From NCBI GenBank assembly GCA_030426545.1, contig JAUHYL010000006.1:1-64000 (forward strand): a DNA stretch of 64,000 nt, written 5' to 3'. How positions within the stretch are numbered: the stretch's first letter is position 1; each line of letters starts with the position of its first letter. The position numbers and the translations under genes are program-made. Positions 46,593 to 55,404 of this stretch are shown here, one piece after another. This DNA comes from Gammaproteobacteria bacterium (lineage in GTDB: Bacteria; Pseudomonadota; Gammaproteobacteria; Pseudomonadales; Halieaceae). Under the pieces are notes generated by a model, which had not been told where the DNA came from, did no database searches, and saw only the letters and a program-made list of their open reading frames with translations.

Positions 46593-47858
46593 ATGACTAT
46601 TAAACAACTGCGCGCGCGTAAAGTTCACATCGATGGGCTTACCCACCCCGATTTTCATGCTGTAGAGCAAACACTTCGCCAGCAACTGGCACGCTATCCG
46701 GGCGGAGCCGCTGTCTGCGTCTATCATCGCGGTGAACCGGTGGTTGATCTCTGGGGTGGATTCAGCGACGACGCGGGAAGCCTGTGGGCGCGCGATACCA
46801 TGGCACCAAGCTTTTCCACCACCAAGGGCGTGGCCGCCACGCTGCTGCATATATACGCCGACAGGGGCCTGATTGACTACGACGCACCGGTAGCGGACTA
46901 CTGGCCGGAATTCGCACAGGCCGGGAAGCAGAAGATCACGGTGCGGCAGGTGCTGACGCACCAGTGTGGCCTCTACCATATCCGGCAGATGATTGATCAT
47001 GTCGATCGCATGCTCGACTGGGAGCACATGATCGAAGTAATTGAACGCACCGCGCCCGCCCATGCGCCGGGTACACGTACCGGTTATCACGGGCTGACTT
47101 TCGGCTTTCTCGTGGGCGAGATCATCCAGCGCGTAACCGGCAAGAAATTTTCCCAGCTGGTGCAAAAGGAACTGGCCAGGCCGCTAGGACTCGATGGACT
47201 TTACATCGGCACCCCTGCCGCGCAATTGCCGCGAGCTGCGCAGCTCATCTTCCCCGAGTCAACGCGTCGGCTCAGCAGAACGCGCGCGGGAAGTCGTCTC
47301 GAGATAGGCCTGAGCAACGTCAGCAGTCTGTTGCAGCGTGTCGGGCTGGACTCCGATCTTTCCAGTATTTTCGACGCACTGGCGCCGCACGGTGTCAGCG
47401 ATTTCGATTTCGGCTCGCCTGAGTGCCTGCGCGCGGCGATACCCGCGGCTAACGGGCTTTTTACGGCGCGCTCTCTGGCGAGAATGTATGCATCGCTGGC
47501 CAATGGTGGCGAGTTGGACGGAGCGCGACTCATGTCAGCGGATGCCGTGGAGGCGGCGATCACGCCACAGAAGCCCACGGGTAAGCTGGCGGTTATTCCC
47601 TTTGATATGCGCTGGCGACTTGGTTATCACGGTGTTTTCACTACACGCGGCGTACCCGCCCGGGGGTTTGGTCACTTCGGGTTTGGCGGTTCGGGCGCCT
47701 GGGCCGACCCTGAGAATGACCTGGCGGTCGCTTTGATTGTGAACAGTGGTTTGGGATCCCCGTTTGGTGATATGCGCACGGCGCGAATCAGTGGCGCGGC
47801 GCTGGCCTCGGCCAGATCGCGCGCGGCAACCAGGCTGCGCCTGGGCTTTAGCCACTGA
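46593..47858 (+). CDS. Serine hydrolase of the beta-lactamase/EstB family
   Basis: 421 residues. The penicillin-binding-protein/beta-lactamase class C fold is shown by the SxxK motif at Ser 75-Thr-Thr-Lys 78 (APSFSTTKG), a YHG block in GTRTGYHGLTFGFL acting as the Tyr motif and GHFGFGGSGAW near the C-terminus. There is no signal peptide, so it is likely a cytoplasmic esterase (EstB-like) rather than a resistance enzyme. Its neighbours (2OG-Fe(II) oxygenase downstream) do not indicate the substrate. Confidence 0.9.
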   Translation: MTIKQLRARKVHIDGLTHPDFHAVEQTLRQQLARYPGGAAVCVYHRGEPVVDLWGGFSDDAGSLWARDTMAPSFSTTKGVAATLLHIYADRGLIDYDAPVADYWPEFAQAGKQKITVRQVLTHQCGLYHIRQMIDHVDRMLDWEHMIEVIERTAPAHAPGTRTGYHGLTFGFLVGEIIQRVTGKKFSQLVQKELARPLGLDGLYIGTPAAQLPRAAQLIFPESTRRLSRTRAGSRLEIGLSNVSSLLQRVGLDSDLSSIFDALAPHGVSDFDFGSPECLRAAIPAANGLFTARSLARMYASLANGGELDGARLMSADAVEAAITPQKPTGKLAVIPFDMRWRLGYHGVFTTRGVPARGFGHFGFGGSGAWADPENDLAVALIVNSGLGSPFGDMRTARISGAALASARSRAATRLRLGFSH

Positions 47859-47949
47859 AGTTTTGCGCGGGAATTGTTAGACTGGTGCGATATGGGATAG
47901 CCCGAATTTTTTAGCGGACGCCCTTTACACATCAGAGGTTTATCGCACC

Positions 47950-48705
47950 GTGGCAACCCTGCAATTTCTCGACGCGGAAGTTATGCACTCGGTTGAGACT
48001 GAGTCGTTTCGCGCGATTCGCCCCTATCCCTGGAGCAACCCACTGAATTTTGTGCGCCCGGAGCAAATGCGGAAGTTGATCGCCGATTTGCCTCCGCAGG
48101 AACAGTTTCGGGAGCGATTTGACTACGCCCGAAAGCACGGGCAGGAGAGCCACAACCGCTTCGTTCTCGATTACACCGACGAACTGTCGCTCGCACCGAG
48201 CTGGCACGCGTTCGTGGAGGAACTGAGGGGAGATACCTACCGCGAGTTTGTCTGCCGCCTGCTGGATGTGCGCCAGGTCAGGTTCAGTTTTCAGTGGCAC
48301 TATACGCCGCGAGGGGCGTCGGTTTCGCCCCACGTGGATTCGCGGCGCAAGATCGGTTCGCATATTTTCTATCTGAACCCGGACACCGAATGGCGCCCCG
48401 AGTGGGGTGGCCAGACGCTGGTGCTGGATGATCACGGAGAATTTCATCGCGACAGCAACCCGGACGTGGATAGCTTTCACGCTTGCCAGGTGTCTTCCAA
48501 TGCTGAGAATCGCAGTTTGATTTTTGGCCGCGGTAAAAAGTCGTGGCATGCGGTGCGTGCGCTGGAGTGTCCTGAGGGCGTGTTGCGTAAAATATTCATT
48601 GTGCGTTACGAAAAACACCAGCCGGTCAAGCAATGGCGGAAGCAGATCAAGATGCGGTTTACGGGGAAAGGGGAATTAGCGGCTGCAGATCGCTATCTGT
48701 ACTGA
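47950..48705 (+). CDS. 2OG-Fe(II) oxygenase family protein
   Basis: 251 residues from GTG 47950 (GAGG about ten bases upstream). The jelly-roll iron site is visible: His 128-Val-Asp 130 (SPHVDSRRKIG), a distal His 200 (KSWHAV) and Arg 213 for 2-oxoglutarate, with the EWGGQTLVLDD loop between. This is the prolyl-4-hydroxylase-like superfamily. It ends just before, and convergent with, the O-antigen-ligase-like gene. The substrate is unknown. Given the right-hand neighbourhood a lipid or glycan-modifying role is conceivable but unsupported. Confidence 0.82.
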   Translation: MATLQFLDAEVMHSVETESFRAIRPYPWSNPLNFVRPEQMRKLIADLPPQEQFRERFDYARKHGQESHNRFVLDYTDELSLAPSWHAFVEELRGDTYREFVCRLLDVRQVRFSFQWHYTPRGASVSPHVDSRRKIGSHIFYLNPDTEWRPEWGGQTLVLDDHGEFHRDSNPDVDSFHACQVSSNAENRSLIFGRGKKSWHAVRALECPEGVLRKIFIVRYEKHQPVKQWRKQIKMRFTGKGELAAADRYLY

Positions 48706-48723
48706 GCCTGGGCAAAGGTGTTG

Positions 48724-49920
48724 TCAGGCGCTTTGCGCTGGCGGTTTGTGTAGCGACAGGGCAATGGCAATCGGGAGCCAGGTCGCCAGCCAGATGAAGT
48801 TCACCTTGTCCAATAGACGATCGCCGTTGAACACATAGACCACCAGGCTGCATGCCAGCAACCCCAACGCCATACGCGCCACAGGCAACTCCAGGTTCCG
48901 GTAAAGGCGCAGCGCCGTCCCGCCGATGATTGTGAGAAACAGTGCGAGCCCGGGAAGTCCGATCTGCAGTGCCACCGAGAGATACATGTTGTGAGCGCCG
49001 GTAGTCGTGGTGTTGCCCAGGTCTATCTCCAGGCTAGCCAAATAGCCGCCGCCGAAGATGGCCACTTCTTCCAGGATGTAGTGCCAGTGATCAGACCAGA
49101 TCTGGAGACGGAAACTATCACCCCTGGGCAGTAGCAGCGCGCGTACCTCCGGGTCAGGGTGTAATGCAAAACCCGCCAACACTGCTGCGCAGACCGCAAT
49201 CGTGAGAATACCAAGACGCAGGAAACGCTTGCGGTTACCGTGCCAGGTCGACAGCAATACGGTTGCAGCGCCTGCAAACGCGCCCAGCCAGGCAGCGCGC
49301 GTGTCTGTCAGGATGACCGCAGCAGTGGCCAGCAGGATGCCCAGCGTTGCAAGCCAGCGCCCACTGTGAACCAGGAATGCGAACAGCAGAAACGGCAGCG
49401 CTGCCGCGTAGCTGCGGCCTGCCTTACCGGGGTTGTTCAATCTGAAAAGGCCGTTTAGTCGGCCGTCATCGGGTGGGTTTTGTAGCCACAGGGCAATGCA
49501 CACGAGGGCGGACAGCACGACGCTGACGGCGATCGCCCGGCTCATGAATGTGTGGGCTGCTGCGGACTGCGGTGATGTGTTTGCCAGCGTGATAAGAACG
49601 CAGAGGCAGAGCAGGGCCCGCATCCACGTCTGCGCCAGATCCTGCAACTCCCATTGACTGGACCACAACACCGACAGGCACAGATAAATCACCAGCAACA
49701 GGGTGAGCTTGCCCAGCGCATCGTCCAGGAGTACATGACACTGCTTTTTTAGCTCGCCGCCGGTCGCTGCAACATACAGTAGCGCGAGTCCGAGAACGGC
49801 GTCTGCCGCCATGGGTAAAAGGTAGATCGAAGCCAGCAGGGCGATCGCGAGCAACAGGGGTGTACCGATTGCCTTTGCCGTGTCGAGAGTAAAGGTGTTG
49901 TTGGCCAGCGCGCTCTGCAT
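48724..49920 (-). CDS. O-antigen ligase/polymerase-like membrane protein
   Basis: 398 residues from ATG 49920, overlapping the preceding gene's TGA (TGATG); a GTG one codon earlier is also possible. About ten membrane spans are followed by a periplasmic loop with GRSYAAALPFLLFAF, DTRAAWLGAFAG and the GGGYLASLEIDLGNTTTTGAHNMYLSVALQIGLPGL block, which carries the family's conserved Arg/His pattern (Wzy_C/WaaL). It probably ligates or polymerises a lipid-linked glycan on the outer leaflet of the inner membrane. It is the last gene in an operon with two LpxL-like acyltransferases and a fatty acid hydroxylase. Confidence 0.85.
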   Translation of the reverse strand: MQSALANNTFTLDTAKAIGTPLLLAIALLASIYLLPMAADAVLGLALLYVAATGGELKKQCHVLLDDALGKLTLLLVIYLCLSVLWSSQWELQDLAQTWMRALLCLCVLITLANTSPQSAAAHTFMSRAIAVSVVLSALVCIALWLQNPPDDGRLNGLFRLNNPGKAGRSYAAALPFLLFAFLVHSGRWLATLGILLATAAVILTDTRAAWLGAFAGAATVLLSTWHGNRKRFLRLGILTIAVCAAVLAGFALHPDPEVRALLLPRGDSFRLQIWSDHWHYILEEVAIFGGGYLASLEIDLGNTTTTGAHNMYLSVALQIGLPGLALFLTIIGGTALRLYRNLELPVARMALGLLACSLVVYVFNGDRLLDKVNFIWLATWLPIAIALSLHKPPAQSA

Positions 49921-50852
49921 CACAGTTTATTGGCTTTTGGCCAGCGGCGTTTCAGACAAATCCACTGCTCAGGCGTTTCCCGAATCCACTGCTCGAAGTG
50001 CTCATGGATGATTTTGGTGAGAGCCGCGGCCTGCTCTTTCACATCTGCATCGGGAATGGGACTCTGGATCGGTTCATAGACCGTGACGCGATAGCGGGCG
50101 CCCGGCAGCCGCTCTGCTCGTCCCAGCACCAGCGCGGCGTTGGCACGCAGCGCCAGACCGACGGCACTGGTATTGCTCAGTGCGTCGCGGCCGAAAAAGG
50201 GAATGAGCTTGCCGGTATCCGGACGCGTGTCCAGGGCGAGTATGATGCTGTTGCCGGCTTTGAGTTCTTTCAGAATCGGGCGCGGGCCCTCCTCTGAAGA
50301 GATCAGTTTTTCACCGAAGGCACCGCGCATCTCTCGCATGAGGTCGTTCATTACCGGGTTGGATTCAGGGGCGTAGATGGCGCTGGTCGTTACCCCAAAA
50401 TCGCGGGTGATAAGTGGCGCAACCTGCCACGGCCCGACGTGGGCTGTGACAAAAATCGTGGGCGCGTGCGACTCCATGTGTTTGCGGGCCGCGGGGCTGA
50501 GCACGTACTCGACACGCTGCTCGCGCTCGGCGTGAATCTGTTCCAGCTTTATCAGCTCCACCGCGGAGTGGCCCAGGCTGCGAAAAATTTCGCGGGTGGT
50601 GTTTTCGCGCCACTCGTCTGACTTGTCGGGGAATGCGATGGCGAGATTTTCGCGCGCTTTATCGGCCTTGTTGGAGGTGCGACCCGCCAGCACGAAAGCC
50701 GCGCCCGCGAGTTTCAGCGCGCTTTCCAGGCTAAGCCTGCGTATAAGCCAGAACAGCGAGCGGAAGATGCCCGCCTCGAGGCGGTGCACCAGTTTAATCA
50801 GGCGTGGCGCTTTACGCGCAAGTTTTTTGGGGACTAGGTAAAACTCCGGCAC
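49920..50852 (-). CDS. LpxL/HtrB-family acyltransferase, altered catalytic motif
   Basis: 310 residues from GTG 50852. It has the LpxL/LpxM fold with an N-terminal membrane anchor, ARENLAIAFPDKSDEW, the catalytic block TIFVTAHVGPWQVAPL, IYAPESNPVMNDLMREMRG and LALDTRPDTGKLIPFFGRD. In LpxL-type enzymes the catalytic motif is H(x)4D/E; here it is His-Val-Gly-Pro-Trp-Gln, so the acidic partner is replaced by glutamine. It may act on an atypical acceptor or be impaired. It overlaps the O-antigen-ligase-like gene, and a second family member is encoded at 51463-52458. Confidence 0.85.
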   Translation of the reverse strand: MPEFYLVPKKLARKAPRLIKLVHRLEAGIFRSLFWLIRRLSLESALKLAGAAFVLAGRTSNKADKARENLAIAFPDKSDEWRENTTREIFRSLGHSAVELIKLEQIHAEREQRVEYVLSPAARKHMESHAPTIFVTAHVGPWQVAPLITRDFGVTTSAIYAPESNPVMNDLMREMRGAFGEKLISSEEGPRPILKELKAGNSIILALDTRPDTGKLIPFFGRDALSNTSAVGLALRANAALVLGRAERLPGARYRVTVYEPIQSPIPDADVKEQAAALTKIIHEHFEQWIRETPEQWICLKRRWPKANKL

Positions 50853-50864
50853 TGCGGCGATAAC

Positions 50865-51494
50865 CTAGCGGTCAGGATCAGTTCTGAACACCCTGTCCCA
50901 CAGCGGTGAGCTTACTCCGTAGCGCCCTGTCTCACCCGCAAAGTGGTGCTTGAGGTGATAGTGCTTAAGGAATTTTGCGACCGGGTTTCGCATAGGAAAA
51001 TGGTGCGTGGAATAGTGAATGTAATCGTAGATCAGGTAGCCAACGATAAATCCACCGCAAAAAGGTTGAATCCACGGTTGCGGAATAAACAGGCCGAAGA
51101 GCAGGTACAGCACAGCCATGATGGGAATGGCGCCCGCCGGGGGCATAACCAGCCGTGTCTTGTCCTTGGGGTCATCGTGGTGGTTGCCGTGAAACAGGAA
51201 CACCAGCCACTTGCCCAGTTTGCTCTTGGCTGGAAAGTGGAACAGGAAGCGGTGCAGGCAGTACTCAGTCAGTGTCCACACGAACATGCCTGCAATGGCG
51301 ATAGCGACAACCGGCAGTGCCTCCAGTTGATAGACGCTGAAGCTGCGCCAGAACAGCCAGGCGGAAATCGGCCCCCACATCAGCAGCGGCGTGATGGGGT
51401 GCACGTGGGAGAGCCTCTCAAGAAAGTCGTTCTTGAACAGGCGTATTGACTGGTGTTCTTGCTCAGGCTGCATACGAATCGATGTCGGCGTCAT
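50865..51494 (-). CDS. Fatty acid hydroxylase/sterol desaturase superfamily protein
   Basis: 209 residues, ATG 51494 preceded by GAGGAGA and overlapping the previous gene by about 32 bases. Four histidine boxes are present (LHRFLFHF, HGNHHDD, HYSTHH, HLKHH) arranged among four membrane spans, the diiron site of fatty acid 2-hydroxylases and sterol desaturases. Given the neighbouring ceramide synthesis genes, hydroxylation of the acyl or sphingoid chain (as FA2H does in eukaryotes) is the most attractive idea, though a lipid A acyl chain is also possible. Confidence 0.9.
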   Translation of the reverse strand: MTPTSIRMQPEQEHQSIRLFKNDFLERLSHVHPITPLLMWGPISAWLFWRSFSVYQLEALPVVAIAIAGMFVWTLTEYCLHRFLFHFPAKSKLGKWLVFLFHGNHHDDPKDKTRLVMPPAGAIPIMAVLYLLFGLFIPQPWIQPFCGGFIVGYLIYDYIHYSTHHFPMRNPVAKFLKHYHLKHHFAGETGRYGVSSPLWDRVFRTDPDR

Positions 51495-52458
51495 GGCCGG
51501 TCTCCTCAGAGTGTTCTATTTTACCCTTTTTCTCTTTCGCCCACAGGCGTTTGGTACACAACCAGTCTTCGGGCCTGGCGAGAATCCAGGTTTCGAACAG
51601 TTGGTGTACCTGCTGAATCATGTCCACGGCCTGCGTGTTCTCTTCAGCGGTACGATCACCAGGTCTGATGGGCGGGTGAAACGTGACCCGGTAGCGCGCG
51701 TCCTGCAGTCGCTCGACGTGAACGGGCACCAGTTCGCAGTCAAACTTGAGCGCCAGCTTTGCCGGCATGAGGGTCGACAGTTTGTCGCGGCCAAAGAATT
51801 GCACCGCTTTACCATCGTCCACACGGCGATCCATCACCATCCCCGCCGAGCGGCCCTCCCGAAGGGCGCGCATCAGTGCGCGTGCGCTGTTGTCACGCGG
51901 CAGAAGTTCACAGTTCAAGGCGCTTCGCGAATCCAGCAGCATTTTATCCAGCAGCGGGTTGGTGGGTGGAGAGTAAAGGCTGGCGTTGGGTATGCCCAGC
52001 CTCGCGAGGCAGGAGCAAACCACCTCCCAGTTGCTCAGGTGCGCCGTCACGAAAACCGAGGGCCGGGACGGGTCAGCATAGGTGGGGACGGGCGCGAGGA
52101 TTTCAATCTGCAGGCGCTCGGGCTCCGCCAGGATGGTTGTCAGATGTGGGTATTCTGCCAGTATGCGCCCGGCGCGTGCCCAGGCATTACGGGTTAACGT
52201 TTCCAATTCCTGCTCGTTCAGTTCAGGCAAGGCCACGGCGAAATTGTTGCGGAAAATTCTGTGCTTTTTGGTCAGTCTTGGCCCTATCCAGCTACCGATG
52301 CGCTGACCCAGCCGCGAGCTGGCATCTACCGGCAACAGAAGCGCCAGCTTCTCGATCAACCACAGCGCGGCAAAATCCACCCACCACAGCAGCCGCCGCA
52401 GGCCGCGGTGGCGGCGCGCGACAGAGGTAAGTGGACTGCCGATGATGAATTCAGCCAA
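51463..52458 (-). CDS. LpxL/HtrB-family acyltransferase
   Basis: 331 residues; the start is TTG 52458, with no better in-frame codon seen. N-terminal anchor, FRNNFAVALPELNEQELETL and the intact H(x)4E motif in SVFVTAHLSNWEVVCSC; then SLYSPPTNPLLDKMLLDSR and GMVMDRRVDDGKAVQFFGRDKLS. Such enzymes attach a secondary acyl chain to lipid A or other glycolipids, using acyl-ACP, on the inner membrane. Its partner family member at 49920-50852 lacks the acidic residue. Together with the hydroxylase gene between them they form a lipid-tailoring set next to the sphingolipid genes. Confidence 0.87.
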   Translation of the reverse strand: MAEFIIGSPLTSVARRHRGLRRLLWWVDFAALWLIEKLALLLPVDASSRLGQRIGSWIGPRLTKKHRIFRNNFAVALPELNEQELETLTRNAWARAGRILAEYPHLTTILAEPERLQIEILAPVPTYADPSRPSVFVTAHLSNWEVVCSCLARLGIPNASLYSPPTNPLLDKMLLDSRSALNCELLPRDNSARALMRALREGRSAGMVMDRRVDDGKAVQFFGRDKLSTLMPAKLALKFDCELVPVHVERLQDARYRVTFHPPIRPGDRTAEENTQAVDMIQQVHQLFETWILARPEDWLCTKRLWAKEKKGKIEHSEETGHDADIDSYAA

Positions 52459-52669
52459 GGCTTTGTACCTGGGTTTACGGATGCAAAAGATATCGCTCGT
52501 GCGAGGGCAATATTATAGCGCTGCGCTGGAAAGCGAATCTCGGTCATAGTGCCAATGTAAACGATCGAGTTTTTCAGGGCGCCTGGGAAGCAAGGCATTG
52601 CGGGGCGCCAGATCGCAGTGGCAGACCCCCGGAGCACGGGAAACCGTCGCTCACATTCCCCCTGCGCTA

Positions 52670-53629
52670 CTACAGTGCCAGCGCTGCCAGACCCTGCTCA
52701 AACGCTATCTGTGGCCGCCAGTCGGTGGAGGCCTGGATTGGCCCATTGTCGGCAACCCAGTCGGGGTGGCGCAGCTCGCGCAGCTTGGGTGGTGTCAGCA
52801 TGGGTGCCGCGCCCGTCAGGCGCGCCAGTGCGCTGTTTGCCGCCGCGACGCTGTCCAGCAACCGTCCCGGTACCTGCCACAGGCGCACGGGGCGACCAAA
52901 TACCTTTGCCCCGATTGCGGCCAGCTCGGCCCAGCTGTAGCCTCCGTCCACCGGGTCGCCCAGCTCGAATATCTCGCCGCGGGCTGCAGTGCCGCGGGCT
53001 GCGTCGGTATCAAGGCAGGCGATGATTGCGTCCGTTAAATCGCTGACGTGAATCAGTGAGGTGCGTGCCTGCGGCGACCCGGGTAGCGTCGCGAAACCGC
53101 GCTTCATGGTCTTAAAAATTGGCAGCATTTCCCGGTCGCCCGGCCCGTACACGGCGGGCGGGCGCAAGGCCACCCAGTTGAGATCGGGCTGCAAGCGCAA
53201 CAGGTCTTCGCCGCGTCGCTTACTGCGTGAGTAAAAAGACAGCTCCGGTTCGCGTGCCACAATCGACGACAGGTGAACCATGCGCAGATCGGCAGCATGG
53301 TCGCGCACGGCGCGCAGCAGCGTTGCCGTGCCCGCCACATTGACACTGTCGAAATCCTGCTGGCTGTTGCCGCGCACGGCGCCTGCGCCATGAACCAGCG
53401 CCTGGGCGTTGTCGAGCAATGCAAGTAGAGCGGATTCTGAGTTCAGATCGCCTGTTACCAGCTCGACGCCAAGTTTGTTGAGGTGAGTGGCTTTAGCGGG
53501 GTTGCGCACCAGGGCGCGTACGGTGTGGCCCTGGTCGCGTAGCTGTCGGCAGAGATTGCTGCCAATGAAACCGGTAGCGCCTGTTACGGCGACCGTTCTG
53601 CTGCTACCGGCGGAAACTGGCTCGATCAG
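52670..53629 (-). CDS. NAD-dependent epimerase/dehydratase-fold reductase, CerR-like
   Basis: From the proposed CTG start at 53629 the protein has 319 residues. The Rossmann motif TVAVTGATGFIGSN lies at about residues 12-25, followed by ALVRNPAKATHL, VHGAGAVRG, SSIVAREP, YSRSKRRGEDL and RPPAVYGPGD. A GTG at 53509 is in frame but would delete the whole cofactor-binding loop, so it cannot be the start. No ATG, GTG or TTG exists in between. CTG overlaps the stop of the upstream acyl-AMP ligase gene as CTGA, a coupling overlap of the same kind as ATGA. In Caulobacter a protein of this fold (CerR) reduces the 3-keto product of the ceramide pathway, and the neighbourhood fits that role. Confidence 0.82.
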   Translation of the reverse strand: MIEPVSAGSSRTVAVTGATGFIGSNLCRQLRDQGHTVRALVRNPAKATHLNKLGVELVTGDLNSESALLALLDNAQALVHGAGAVRGNSQQDFDSVNVAGTATLLRAVRDHAADLRMVHLSSIVAREPELSFYSRSKRRGEDLLRLQPDLNWVALRPPAVYGPGDREMLPIFKTMKRGFATLPGSPQARTSLIHVSDLTDAIIACLDTDAARGTAARGEIFELGDPVDGGYSWAELAAIGAKVFGRPVRLWQVPGRLLDSVAAANSALARLTGAAPMLTPPKLRELRHPDWVADNGPIQASTDWRPQIAFEQGLAALAL

Positions 53630-55404
53630 GCTGAGGCTACCCGCAGTCGCACTTCGTCGGCCGCAGCGGTGAGCTGCTCCATGTTGTGCGCGTTAATGAA
53701 GTCCAGACGGGCTTTGGCGCGCGAAAGCTTACCCGAAGAGGTGCGTGGCAGGGAGCGGTTGGGCACCAGATGAACGTAGCAGTCCAGGCTCATTTCCATG
53801 CGCACCAGCGCTGTAAGACGTCGCACCAGCGCGTTGCGTTTCTGTGGGTCTCGTTCACGGCACTGGACCATCAGCACGCACATTTCTTCGCCGTTGGCAT
53901 CAGGAGCGGAAAAGGCTACCGCGTCGCCGGAGCGTACTTCGGCCTGTGTTTCAGCCACGTGCTCAAGATCCTGTGGCCAGATGTTGCGGCCGTGGATGAT
54001 GATGAGATCTTTCTTGCGTCCGGTAATGGTCAGTACACCATCCACCATGTAGCCGATGTCGCCAGTGTTGAGCCAGCCGTCCTCGCTCAGGGCGTGGCTG
54101 GTTTCTTCCGGCAGGTTGAAGTAGCCGGACATTACGCTGGGCCCGCGCAGGTAGATAACGCCGGTTTGCCAGTCGTCGAGGACTTTGTCGTCATCGCGAA
54201 TCTGCACTTCGAAGCTGGGCAGTGGTACGCCGCAGTTGACGAAATGTCTCCCGCGCCCGTGGGTGTCTGTTGCTTCCAGCGGCACGGCCTTGTGGTGATC
54301 TGACAGGTGGTCTGCATCGATGTGATGCGTGGTAAAACCGGTCCACAGCGGTGAGAAGCTGATGCCCAGCGTGCACTCGGCCATGCCGTAACAGGCCAGG
54401 AAAGCGCGGCGGTCAAAGCCGGCCGGCTCCATCATCTCGGCGAAGTGCTCCAATGTTTGTGGACGAATCATTTCGGCGCCGATACCGGCGACACGCCAGT
54501 TGGAGAGATCGTAGTTGGCCACGTCTGTCGGACGCACGCGTCGTGCGCACAGCTCGTAGCCGAAGGAGGGCGCGAAGGAGATAGTGGCGCGGGTCTTGGT
54601 CATGAGGCTCAGCCACTGGCGCGGGCGCAGTGCGAATTCGCGGGTATCGAGGTAGTCGATAGACACCTGAGCTGCCATGGGTACCAGCACAAAACCCACC
54701 AGACCCATGTCGTGGTAGAAGGGCAGCCAGGACATCATGCGGTCTTCACGGTCCATTTTCAGCCCGTGGGCGATGATGGCCTGCAGGTTGGCCAACGCAG
54801 TCTGGTGTTTGATGACCACGCCACGCGGAAAACGCGTGCTGCCGGAGGTGTACTGGATATAGGAGATATCGTCGGGCTGTGCCTGGTGTAGCGGTTGCTC
54901 GTCGGCCGGGAGGGCGTAGAACGCTTCGGGTACGTCCACCATGCGCATGGCGAGATCCTGGCTGGCTTCCTGCAGGAAGGGCAGGTAGCCCTCACAGGCC
55001 ACGCCAATGACGGCGTCGGATGCTTCCAGCAAGCGCTTGAGCTGCGCCACGTAGGCCTGGTGCGCGCCAACCTTGACGGAGGCCGGCAGTGCGACGGGAA
55101 TCAGCCCCGCGTACTGGCAGGCGTAGAAGAAACGGATGAAATCAGGGTTGGTCTCGGCAACGAGGGCAACGCGGTCGCCTTTCTGTGCGCCCAGGCCTAG
55201 CAGTTGGTGGGCGAGTTCCAGGGCCTGCTCGCGCAATTCCCGATAGGTGATGCTGGCGTAGATGGCGCCGCGGCCGGTGTAGAAGTTGGAGCCGGTCTCG
55301 CCCTGCGCAGCGTAGTCAAGCGCCTCGGTGAGTGTGGAAAAATCGGCGGCGCGAAATGGCAGTTCGTGGCCTGTGGGGGTGGCGATCAGGTTCGTGTTTG
55401 ACAA
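53626..55404 (-). CDS. Fatty acyl-AMP/acyl-ACP ligase (AasR-like)
   Basis: 592 residues from TTG 55404 with GAGGAC upstream. The ANL-superfamily AMP-binding domain has YIQYTSGSTRFPRGVVIKH (P-loop), MSWLPFYHDMGLVGFVL, CYGMAECTLGISFSPLW and TGDIGYMVDGVLTITGRKKDLIIIHGRNI, with the C-terminal Lys in LPRTSSGKLSRAKA. The SWLPxYHDMGL and FAAL-type pattern indicates ligases that load acyl chains onto carrier proteins rather than CoA. It is the first gene of an operon with the CerR-like reductase and probably charges the adjacent-cluster acyl carrier protein used by serine palmitoyltransferase. Confidence 0.88.
   Translation of the reverse strand: MSNTNLIATPTGHELPFRAADFSTLTEALDYAAQGETGSNFYTGRGAIYASITYRELREQALELAHQLLGLGAQKGDRVALVAETNPDFIRFFYACQYAGLIPVALPASVKVGAHQAYVAQLKRLLEASDAVIGVACEGYLPFLQEASQDLAMRMVDVPEAFYALPADEQPLHQAQPDDISYIQYTSGSTRFPRGVVIKHQTALANLQAIIAHGLKMDREDRMMSWLPFYHDMGLVGFVLVPMAAQVSIDYLDTREFALRPRQWLSLMTKTRATISFAPSFGYELCARRVRPTDVANYDLSNWRVAGIGAEMIRPQTLEHFAEMMEPAGFDRRAFLACYGMAECTLGISFSPLWTGFTTHHIDADHLSDHHKAVPLEATDTHGRGRHFVNCGVPLPSFEVQIRDDDKVLDDWQTGVIYLRGPSVMSGYFNLPEETSHALSEDGWLNTGDIGYMVDGVLTITGRKKDLIIIHGRNIWPQDLEHVAETQAEVRSGDAVAFSAPDANGEEMCVLMVQCRERDPQKRNALVRRLTALVRMEMSLDCYVHLVPNRSLPRTSSGKLSRAKARLDFINAHNMEQLTAAADEVRLRVASA

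Noticed and set aside
46593-47858. Antibiotic-resistance beta-lactamase
   Set aside because: There is no signal peptide, the motifs are of the EstB esterase kind, and the neighbours have no cell-wall-recycling or resistance context.
49920-50852. Calling the Gln-motif LpxL-like gene a pseudogene
   Set aside because: The frame is intact and full length and overlaps its neighbours in a coupled way, so it is kept as a gene with an altered motif.
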